Source of the DNA: Planctomycetota bacterium
GTDB taxonomy: Bacteria > Planctomycetota > UBA8742 > UBA2392
Assembly (NCBI GenBank): GCA_022071975.1
Contig: JAJVIO010000006.1
Span: 1 to 51,779 of the forward strand
DNA: 51,779 nucleotides
Direction: 5' to 3'
Below, in pieces: positions 17,021 through 22,955 of this stretch. The notes beneath the pieces were generated by a model that was not told the origin of the DNA, did no database searches, and worked only from the letters and a program-made list of their open reading frames with translations. Position 1 is the first letter of the stretch. Every line of letters begins with the position of its first letter. A program made the translations under genes and the position numbers.

Positions 17021-18529
17021 ATGAACACCGCAACCGACCGCAACGCCGAACGCGCCGACGCCATCCAGCGCCGCCTGACCGAGCTCGCGCAGCAGCACTC
17101 CCAGGCCGACATCTCGCGCCGCACCGAATTCTCGCGCAACAACGTCAGCCGCTACGTCAACGGCACCCGCATGCCCATCGAGTTCGCCGCCGCCCTGGTC
17201 GAGGGCCTGGGCGTCAACCCGGCCTGGCTGCTCACCGGCGAGGGCACGCCCTACCTGTCCGACATCAGCAGCGGCACACAGGAAATGGCCGGCGACCTGC
17301 TCGCGCTGGTAGAGGCCATGGCGGCCGTGAACCGCATGCGGCTGGGGTCGCTCACCGGCAAGCACCACCTGGGCGTGCTGCGGGAGCTGAATGAGGCGCT
17401 CAGTAAATATGAAGGCCTGCGCGCCAACCTGAACAAGCACAGCCGCGCGATCTTCCTGAAGTTGATCGAAGACGCCCGCGCGGCGCTGAAGAAGCGCGAC
17501 CTCAACCGCGCCGAGACGCTGCTGCAGGCGCTTGAGCAGGTGTCACGACTGACCGACGACGAGTTCCTGCGCGCGCAGTACGAGGGCGTGCAGTCGCAGT
17601 TCCACCACTACGCCGGCAACCCCGAGGCGGCCATTCCCCACCAGCGCCGCTCGTTCCTGTCTTTCCTCGTCAAGCACTCGAAGTTCGACGAGTGGATGTT
17701 GCCAGAGGCCCACAACTACGTGCAGGTGCTGACCCACGCCGGCCGCCTGCACGAGGCGCGCCGCGCGGCGCGGGCCTCCTACGCCATGTCGGACGGGCAA
17801 TCGCCCACCCTGGAAGCCGCGGCCGCGACCCTTGACCTTGAGCTGGGCGACCTGCAGCAGGGGCTCGATTCCCTGCGCCGCCTGATCCCGCGCGTGCCGG
17901 CCGACTACGCCCACAACCTCGAGCACTCGCTGGCACGCGGCCAGCTGCTGGAGGGTTCGATGACCATGGCCCAGGCCGTCACCTTCGGCGGCGACACCGA
18001 GGCCAAGTGGAGCCGCCTGGCAGGCTGGGCGATCTTCAGCGAACGCGAGGCCGACCTGCAGCTCGTGGCCAAGCTCGGCATCGGTACCGCCAGGGGCCAG
18101 CTGGACCCCGAGAGCGTGCAGGCCGTGCAGATCTCCTGCCTGCTGGAAGTGCTGCGGGAGGGCGGGGCCACGGCCGCGCAGCGGCTGCTGGTGCACATCG
18201 AGAACACACAGCAGAAGGGCGACGCGCTGAGCCGGATCAGCGAGCAGGTTCTGGCGACGCAGTTGTTCCGGCTTGGCGGGCAGCGCAAGCAGGCGCTGAA
18301 GCACCTGGAGCAGGCCCAGGAGCTGATCGACAACCTGGGCCCCGAGCTTTCAGCGCGCGTCGAGCTGCGGCTGCTGCACGCCCGCAACGTGCTGCTTCTG
18401 CTGGAGCCGGCTCCGAAGTCTGAAGTTCACCAGCGCATGCGCCGCCAGGCTGAGGCGCTGGTGAAAGACCTCTATGCCCGCGGCTACCACTGCCTGAAAG
18501 AGCTTGCGGCGCAGTTGTCGTCGGCCTGA
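17021..18529 (+). CDS. HTH (XRE/CI-type) regulator with long helical repeat domain (module copy 2)
   Basis: 502 residues from the ATG at 17021 (MNTATDRNAERADAI), chosen because of the upstream GGAGCC and the match with the paralog; the frame is open back to 16886 but that stretch is promoter-like. HTH region with RRTEFSRNNVSRYVNGTRMP, then NPAWLLTGEGTPYLSD, then about 400 residues of TPR-like helices (for example GQRKQALKHLEQAQELID). Strong similarity to the 12322 regulator through residue 150, weaker afterwards. Sensor parts that diverge while the DNA-reading part is kept suggest two related but separately controlled modules. Confidence 0.8.
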   Translation: MNTATDRNAERADAIQRRLTELAQQHSQADISRRTEFSRNNVSRYVNGTRMPIEFAAALVEGLGVNPAWLLTGEGTPYLSDISSGTQEMAGDLLALVEAMAAVNRMRLGSLTGKHHLGVLRELNEALSKYEGLRANLNKHSRAIFLKLIEDARAALKKRDLNRAETLLQALEQVSRLTDDEFLRAQYEGVQSQFHHYAGNPEAAIPHQRRSFLSFLVKHSKFDEWMLPEAHNYVQVLTHAGRLHEARRAARASYAMSDGQSPTLEAAAATLDLELGDLQQGLDSLRRLIPRVPADYAHNLEHSLARGQLLEGSMTMAQAVTFGGDTEAKWSRLAGWAIFSEREADLQLVAKLGIGTARGQLDPESVQAVQISCLLEVLREGGATAAQRLLVHIENTQQKGDALSRISEQVLATQLFRLGGQRKQALKHLEQAQELIDNLGPELSARVELRLLHARNVLLLLEPAPKSEVHQRMRRQAEALVKDLYARGYHCLKELAAQLSSA

Positions 18530-18593
18530 AAAAACTGTCGTTAGCGGGATTGTCTGTCGCGTGAAGGGAGTTTCCTCTTGGGAGGAACCCGTC

Positions 18594-19004
18594 ATGAAAC
18601 GCGCGCCCGCGAAAAACCGACTGGCCCTGTTCCTGGATAAAGACGGCAACGTCGCCGGGGTGTCCGACGACGCCCGCTCGTTCGTCGCGATCGAGATACT
18701 TGAGGAGGGGCGGGACGAGACGGAGCCCGTCGCCTTCGACGGTGAAGACATCGGCGAGCTGGTCAGCATGCTCGATGAACTTGGCGCAACCGACGTGGTG
18801 GCCGCCTGGTTTGAAGACGATGGCTTCGGCAGCTTCGAGGGCGAGGGCTTCGCCCTGTGGCTGGTGCCCACGGAGACCAGCCGCCACGAGGCCATCCAGC
18901 ACTGGCACGAAAACACCCTGACCCAGGCCGAGAAAGGCATCGAGGTCGTGCGCAGGGGCCGCGTGCTGCACGCGCCGGCCGTCGAGAAGCGCCCCAGGCA
19001 ATAA
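18594..19004 (+). CDS. Small protein, possible divergent NifX/NifB-type (FeMo-cofactor biosynthesis) fold
   Basis: 136 residues from the ATG at 18594, which has GGAGG 6 bp upstream. Contains LALFLDKDGNVAGVSDDARSFVAIEIL near the start and MLDELGATDVVAAWFEDDGFGSF in the middle. This order (short strand, charged loop, then 'gives an AGV-DVVI-like strand and a following helix') resembles the dinitrogenase iron-molybdenum cofactor domain, and the next gene shows the pattern more clearly. It lacks the conserved His and Cys of true cofactor carriers as far as I can see. Same strand as, and 64 bp after, the HTH regulator; 10 bp before the next gene, so probably one operon. Confidence 0.5.
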   Translation: MKRAPAKNRLALFLDKDGNVAGVSDDARSFVAIEILEEGRDETEPVAFDGEDIGELVSMLDELGATDVVAAWFEDDGFGSFEGEGFALWLVPTETSRHEAIQHWHENTLTQAEKGIEVVRRGRVLHAPAVEKRPRQ

Positions 19005-19014
19005 AGGAGAGATC

Positions 19015-19476
19015 ATGAGACGGATCGCGCTGGTATTGCACGAGAACGGGGACATCGCCCCGGTGGACGACAAGAGCAAGCACTTCGAGAGAGTGGAAAT
19101 CTACGAAGTGGATAAGCTTTCGGAGCACAAGGTCGTGCAACCCTTCGACCCCAAGGCGAGCGATTTTGACCTCGCCGAGGCCGCGACACTGGCGGGCGTC
19201 ACGGACGTGATTGGCCAGCACTTCGAGAAGCAGAGTTTCGAGAAGCTGAAGGCGCGCGGCATTCACGTGTGGCTGGAAGCGCCGGAGAACAAGGCCGGCA
19301 TCGCGCTTGAGGCCTGGAAGGCCGGGCAGTTGCCGGAGGCCAGGGTGGGCGCCCACGCGGTGCACGGACCGGAAGGCAAGCGCGTGACCAGGGAAGGCCA
19401 CCACCCGCGCCACGCCCAGCGCGGCGCAAGGCCCGACCGAAGCGTAAGTTCCCCGGCCCACGGCCCGACGATTTAG
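19015..19476 (+). CDS. NifX-like small protein with basic disordered tail
   Basis: 153 residues; AAAGGAGA lies just upstream of the ATG. Residues 1-105 read like the NifX/NifB cofactor-binding fold: an early strand, KHFERVEIYEV (family pattern HFGRAPYF-V), then AGVTDVIGQHFEKQSFEKL (pattern AGVDVVI-GG-G-A-LE) and KARGIHVWLEAP with a closing helix ALEAWKAGQLPE. The last about 40 residues are rich in His, Arg, Gly and Pro and look disordered. No nif genes lie nearby, and such stand-alone domains are common in bacteria that do not fix nitrogen. Paralogous in layout to the gene just upstream. Confidence 0.55.
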   Translation: MRRIALVLHENGDIAPVDDKSKHFERVEIYEVDKLSEHKVVQPFDPKASDFDLAEAATLAGVTDVIGQHFEKQSFEKLKARGIHVWLEAPENKAGIALEAWKAGQLPEARVGAHAVHGPEGKRVTREGHHPRHAQRGARPDRSVSSPAHGPTI

Positions 19477-19904
19477 CCGGGCCGCGTCAGGGCGCGGAGT
19501 GGCACGGGCGCCCCGCCCGTGCATGAAGGGCTGACTGCGTTCTGCACGCCGTTGTTAAAGAAGCAAGAGAGTTAACGCCAAGCGCCAGGGCACGCCACGG
19601 CCTTGGCGTTGCGGCTCGGCCCTTGGCCAATGGATGCGCAAGTAACGCAAAGGCCGTGGCGTTCTTTGCGTCATGGCGTTGGATCACGCTCCCTGAACAC
19701 AGGCAGCATTGGGATCCCGCAGGACCCTTCGCTGCTTCGTTCCTTCGCGTTGCATGCGCAGTTGCAGTTCTTCGTGTGGCTACGTGGACGACCGCTGTTG
19801 CAGTTGCCATTTCAGCGCCGGCGGGAAGCTCGATTGCGGCCGACATTTCGACAACGGGGACAGTCCCCAAAAGCGGGGACAGTCCCCTCGCCGTTTTCGT
19901 CCCG
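19477..19904. other. Gene-free 428-bp gap with small palindromes
   Basis: No convincing gene. It holds a hairpin GCACGGGCG/CGCCCGTGC (19502-19522), opposed copies of an 'acggcc-TTGGCGTT' motif around 19590-19680, and two GGGGACAGTCCCC palindromes at 19856-19868 and 19875-19887, just past the stop of the phosphatase gene. Confidence 0.6.
19856..19887. repeat. Two GGGGACAGTCCCC palindromes
   Basis: Near-palindromic 13-mers at 19856-19868 and 19875-19887. The same 13-mer or its reverse complement (one copy lacking an end base) recurs at 44963-44974, 44981-44992, 45140-45152 and 45189-45201, each time next to a gene end. Confidence 0.85.
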
Positions 19905-20750
19905 CTACTTCAAATCCAACTTGGGCAGCTTGCCGTGCAGGGCCTTGATGGCCGCTTCGTGCAGCGCGCCGTTGCTGCACACCACGTTGCCGCTGTAGAC
20001 GGTTTCCTCGCCGCTGAAATCCGTGAGCTTCCCGCCTGCTTCCTTCAGCAGCGCGGCGAATGGCGCGATGTCCCACTCGCGGATCTTGGGCTCGAAGCTG
20101 ATGTCCATACGGCCGGTCGCCACCAGCAGGTGCCCCCAGCAGTGGCCGAAACCGCGGTCCTTGCGCGTGGCGGCGCGCAGCTTCAGGAAAGCGCCGACCT
20201 GCCCGGCGCGGTGGAAGGCGCCCTGGCCCGTGGTGCTGATCATGGCTTCGCTCAGGTCGCTCTGCGGGCTGACCTGCGCGCGGATGGCGCGCTCGCGCAG
20301 GGTTTCCATGTCGTAGGCGCCGGTGGTGTCCTGCACCCACCAGCAGCCTTGGCCGCGTGAGGCCCACGCGAACTCGCGCTGCGCGGGCATGAACACGATG
20401 CCCGCCACCATCTCGCCCTCGTGCTCAAGGCCCACCAGCGTGCCGAAAATCGGGATCTTGCGGATGAACGCCTCCGTGCCATCGAGCGGGTCGATGATCC
20501 ACTTGAAGCCGCTGCTGCCGTGTTCGTCCTCGTGCTCTTCGCCGATGATCGCGTCATCGGGGAACACCGCGCCAATGCGCTGACGCAGGATCTTCTCGGC
20601 CCGCTCGTCGGCTTTCGTCACCGGGCTGCCGTCGCCCTTCCACACCACGTCGATGCCCATGCCGAAGTAGAACTCGGCCACGGCCTTGCCCGCGTCAAAG
20701 GTGGCGTCCAGCGCCAGGGCCAGCCGGGATGCGATTGCCTTGTCGGTCAT
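19905..20750 (-). CDS. Inositol-monophosphatase-family phosphatase, histidinol-phosphatase-like
   Basis: 281 residues from the ATG at 20750 (MTDKAIASRLALAL). Metal-dependent sugar/amino-alcohol phosphatase of the cytoplasm. The signature residues are present: GSPVTKADERAE, IIGEEHEDE, WIIDPLDGTEAFIRKIP (the DPxDGT metal site) and REWDIAPFAALLKEAGG (the WDxAA-type site). The wording around GEEH and DPLDGTEAF is closest to the HisN-type histidinol-phosphate phosphatase group, but inositol-1-phosphatase or 3'-phosphoadenosine phosphatase activity cannot be excluded. No his genes are nearby. The gene is divergent from the repeat protein at 20843 with a 92-bp gap, and its stop is followed at once by GGGGACAGTCCCC repeats. 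Confidence 0.85.
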   Translation of the reverse strand: MTDKAIASRLALALDATFDAGKAVAEFYFGMGIDVVWKGDGSPVTKADERAEKILRQRIGAVFPDDAIIGEEHEDEHGSSGFKWIIDPLDGTEAFIRKIPIFGTLVGLEHEGEMVAGIVFMPAQREFAWASRGQGCWWVQDTTGAYDMETLRERAIRAQVSPQSDLSEAMISTTGQGAFHRAGQVGAFLKLRAATRKDRGFGHCWGHLLVATGRMDISFEPKIREWDIAPFAALLKEAGGKLTDFSGEETVYSGNVVCSNGALHEAAIKALHGKLPKLDLK

Positions 20751-20842
20751 GCCGGCAAGATAGCTTGCGCCGTCGGCGGACGCGACAGCCGGAGCAATGC
20801 TCGCTAAACTGCGCCGGCTCACATCCAACCATAAGGAAGAAC

Positions 20843-21568
20843 ATGAACCGTACACAGTTTGCAGTGTCGCTCGCCGTAATGGGCTTTATGTCCCTGGTCG
20901 GCAGCTTTGTGGCCGTTTACGCCCTGCAGGGCGCGCCCGTGCAGGCCCAGGAAGACGGGGCCGGGGTCGTGAAGGGCAGCGAGTTCGTGCTGGTCGACAA
21001 GAAGGGCAATACCCGCGCCAGCCTTGACCTCAGCGACGAAAACGAAGTGCGCTTCACCCTGATCGACAGCGAGGGCAAAGGCCGCGTGCAGCTGAGCTCC
21101 GGCGGCGAGCGCGCCTACATCGCGCTGCTGGACCGCAGCCAGCAGATCCGCTACCTGGTGGGCCAGGACGACACCACGGTGATGGAAACCATGCTTGACG
21201 CCAAGGGCAAGAACCGCGTGATCAGCCAGTTCCAGGACAGCGGCGAAACCCTGCTCGCGTTCAACGGCGCCGACGGCAACAACCTGATGACCCTGATGGG
21301 CGGCCCCAAGGCGGCCTCCACCCTGCTGCTCAAGGACCCCACCGGCAAGAACGGTGTCACCCTGTTCGCCAAGGACGACCAGTCCAGCCTGCAGCTCGAG
21401 GCCGGCGACGGCAGCCTGCTTTCCGCGGTGCTGGGCGACGGGCGCCCGGTCTTCGCGCTCAGCAAGGCCGAGAAGCTGCGCCTGCGCGCGCTGCTGGCGG
21501 AAGACGGCACGCCGGAGTTCATCTTCCTGAACGACAAGAAGGAAGCCACCTGGCGCGCCGGCAAGTAG
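20843..21568 (+). CDS. Membrane-anchored protein with beta-repeat domain, unknown function
   Basis: 241 residues from the ATG at 20843, which has AAGGAAG just upstream. One N-terminal membrane segment (AVSLAVMGFMSLVGSFVAVYAL, about 7-28) that may serve as anchor or uncleaved signal. The rest is a series of short beta hairpins with a loose roughly 30-residue repeat of the form 'L-x-D-x-K-G-x-x-R-x-x-L/F' (LVDKKGNTRASLDL, LIDSEGKGRVQLSS, MLDAKGKNRVISQF, LKDPTGKNGVTLF). I recognise no catalytic motif. Likely faces the periplasm or outside. Whether it forms a solenoid or propeller cannot be told by eye. Confidence 0.65.
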   Translation: MNRTQFAVSLAVMGFMSLVGSFVAVYALQGAPVQAQEDGAGVVKGSEFVLVDKKGNTRASLDLSDENEVRFTLIDSEGKGRVQLSSGGERAYIALLDRSQQIRYLVGQDDTTVMETMLDAKGKNRVISQFQDSGETLLAFNGADGNNLMTLMGGPKAASTLLLKDPTGKNGVTLFAKDDQSSLQLEAGDGSLLSAVLGDGRPVFALSKAEKLRLRALLAEDGTPEFIFLNDKKEATWRAGK

Positions 21569-21583
21569 GGCTTTCAGTACGGA

Positions 21584-21628
21584 GTCCAGAGTACAGGGTG
21601 CCGCGTACGGCCGCTCTGTACTCTGGAC
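21584..21628. repeat. Inverted repeat GTCCAGAGTACAG / CTGTACTCTGGAC
   Basis: Perfect 13-bp arms at 21584-21596 and 21616-21628 between the beta-repeat gene and arfB. Related 'AGTACAG-AGTACAGCGTG ... CGCTGTACT' sequences occur at 30146-30257, so this is a dispersed family. Confidence 0.8.
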
Positions 21629-21674
21629 CCGGCACGCTGTACTCGTAGCAGCAACCGCGTTGCGTTAGGTGTGT

Positions 21675-22088
21675 ATGGAAGTCGCGCCGAACATTCGTGT
21701 GGACGAGTCCGAGTTCAAGTTCAGCTTCGCCCGCAGCGGCGGGCCCGGCGGCCAGAACGTGAACAAGGTCAGCAGCAAGGTCATCCTGCACTGGGACCTC
21801 GCCGCCGCGCCGGGCGTGCCGGAGGCCGTCAAGGCGCGCTTTCGCGCCAGGTTCGCCAACCGCCTCACCGAGGCCGGCGTGCTGGTGCTCGATTGCGACG
21901 AGACGCGCTCGCAGCACCAGAACCGCGAGCTGGTGGTCGCGCGCCTGAAGGGCATGCTTGAGCAGGTCGCGCGCCCGCCCAAGAAGCGCATCCCCACCAA
22001 GCCCAGCAAGGCGGCCCGCAACCGCCGCCGCGCCTCGCGCGAGCGCGATTCACAGAAGAAGCAGTTGCGCCGCAAGGTCGACTATTGA
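21675..22088 (+). CDS. arfB: Peptidyl-tRNA hydrolase for stalled ribosomes (ArfB/YaeJ type)
   Basis: 137 residues from the ATG at 21675; a GTG two codons upstream is possible. ArfB rescues non-stop ribosomes by hydrolysing peptidyl-tRNA. The release-factor catalytic motif is clear: FSFARSGGPGGQNVNKVSSK, with the GGQ at about residues 25-27. The C-terminal tail is highly basic (KKRIPTKPSKAARNRRR ... KKQLRRKVDY), as needed for entering the empty mRNA channel. The length is the usual 135-140 residues and there is no codon-recognition domain, which separates it from RF1/RF2. Followed by tRNA-Leu. Confidence 0.93.
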   Translation: MEVAPNIRVDESEFKFSFARSGGPGGQNVNKVSSKVILHWDLAAAPGVPEAVKARFRARFANRLTEAGVLVLDCDETRSQHQNRELVVARLKGMLEQVARPPKKRIPTKPSKAARNRRRASRERDSQKKQLRRKVDY

Positions 22089-22185
22089 TCGAGCCACGGA
22101 TTTCACGGAAGCGCACGGAGATCCGTGGAACTCCGTGTCGTCCGTGGCTGGATTTCTGCCCTGCCGGTGGCACACTTGCGGGCGC

Positions 22186-22274
22186 GCCGGGATGGCGGAA
22201 TTGGCAGACGCGGCGGATTCAAAATCCGCAGTCCCCTCGGGGACGTGTGGGTTCAAGTCCCACTCCCGGCACCA
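22186..22274 (+). tRNA. trnL: tRNA-Leu, anticodon CAA
   Basis: Acceptor arms GCCGGGA (22186-22192) and TCCCGGC (22264-22270), discriminator A and encoded CCA (22272-22274). D-arm GGCGGAATTGGCAGACGC. Anticodon stem GCGGA/TCCGC with loop TTCAAAA gives CAA, reading UUG. A long variable arm (GTCCCCTCGGGGAC) and T-loop GTTCAAGTC fit the class II tRNA-Leu. Confidence 0.96.
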
Positions 22275-22313
22275 AACGAGCAGGCCTTGGCGAGAGCCAA
22301 GGCCTGCTCGTTT
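22274..22313. terminator. Perfect 18-bp hairpin directly after tRNA-Leu
   Basis: Arms 22274-22291 and 22296-22313 are exact reverse complements around GAGA, starting AAACGAGCAGG and ending TGCTCGTTT. The stem starts at the last A of the tRNA CCA end. Its A-run and T-run flanks fit a bidirectional terminator, though part of the stem (GCCTTGGCGA) also belongs to the local repeat family. Confidence 0.75.
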
Positions 22314-22460
22314 GCCCGCCATAGCCTTGGCGAAGGCGGGCTGGTTCATCCCAGGAAAGACCTGGCGACCTGTCCGCCGGCCTGTCCGCCGTAGCTTTAG
22401 CGAAGGCGGAAGCCTTGGCGAAGGCGGGCTGGTTCAACTCAGAACGCCACGGCCGTGGCG
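22314..22460. repeat. Tract of 'CCTTGGCGAAGGCGG / CTTTAGCGAAGGCGG' repeats
   Basis: At least three imperfect copies of GCCTTGGCGAAGGCGGG or GCTTTAGCGAAGGCGGA, mixed with CCTGTCCGCC units. The reverse complement makes up the 18-bp tandem array at 28193-28246, and a fragment lies at 45162-45176. No gene. Confidence 0.75.
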
Positions 22461-22610
22461 TTACTCGCCGCTTCGGAAGAAGAACACGAAGGGCAGCAGG
22501 GCGAACAGCAGGGCGCCAACCACGACGCCGACAGCGATGCAGAACGCGATGATCAGCGCCAGCCCCGCCCCCATCAGTCCGCCCACGGCACTGACAAGTT
22601 CGGTAAACAT
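22461..22610 (-). CDS. 49-residue membrane peptide
   Basis: From the ATG at 22610, preceded by AGGAGG at a good distance, which is the main reason to believe it. The sequence MFTELVSAVGGLMGAG is followed by a very hydrophobic stretch (LALIIAFCIAVGVVVGALLF) and ends FVFFFRSGE. It would span the membrane once or twice, with a short charged end. Small, Gly/Ala/Val-rich membrane peptides of this kind include toxin-like and regulatory peptides, but nothing here decides. The gene lies between tRNA-Leu and E1 on the opposite strand. Confidence 0.6.
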   Translation of the reverse strand: MFTELVSAVGGLMGAGLALIIAFCIAVGVVVGALLFALLPFVFFFRSGE

Positions 22611-22955
22611 GGCTGAAAACCTCCTGGAGGCGGCATGCGCCTCCACCATCAAAACGGGGTTTTCAACCGCGCGAATTCCGCCATTCGCCGCAATCCCGCC
22701 CGGGGCACGACTTCCGTGGCAACTACGGTTCAGGGGCCAGAGGTCAGAGGTCTGAGGCCAGGCAAAGGCAGCAATTCTTCCCCCTGAACTCTGAGCCCCG
22801 GACTCTGACCTCTCCAGCCTTCCCTAAGCCGCCACTAACCAACCACTTGCGGCCCCGCCCCGGGTATGGAATCGTCGCGCGCCGACCCGGAATTTGATAC
22901 AAACTCCGGTTCGCTTTTCAGGTGCAACAGACCAGCTCAACGCAACCGGAACGCC
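22611..22955. other. Intergenic 345 bp with AGAGGTC-type heptad repeats
   Basis: Divergent gap between the membrane peptide and E1. It contains CAGAGGTCAGAGGTCTGAGG (about 22739-22758) and, opposed, CTCTGAGCCCCGGACTCTGACCTCT (22789-22813, positions only), a weak inverted pair of the heptad family seen in full at 31366-31580. E1's own promoter presumably lies between 22820 and 22950. Confidence 0.6.

Noticed and set aside
19015-19476. Nitrogen-fixation locus suggested by the NifX-like domain
   Set aside because: Such domains are widespread outside nitrogen fixers and no nif gene is in the window.
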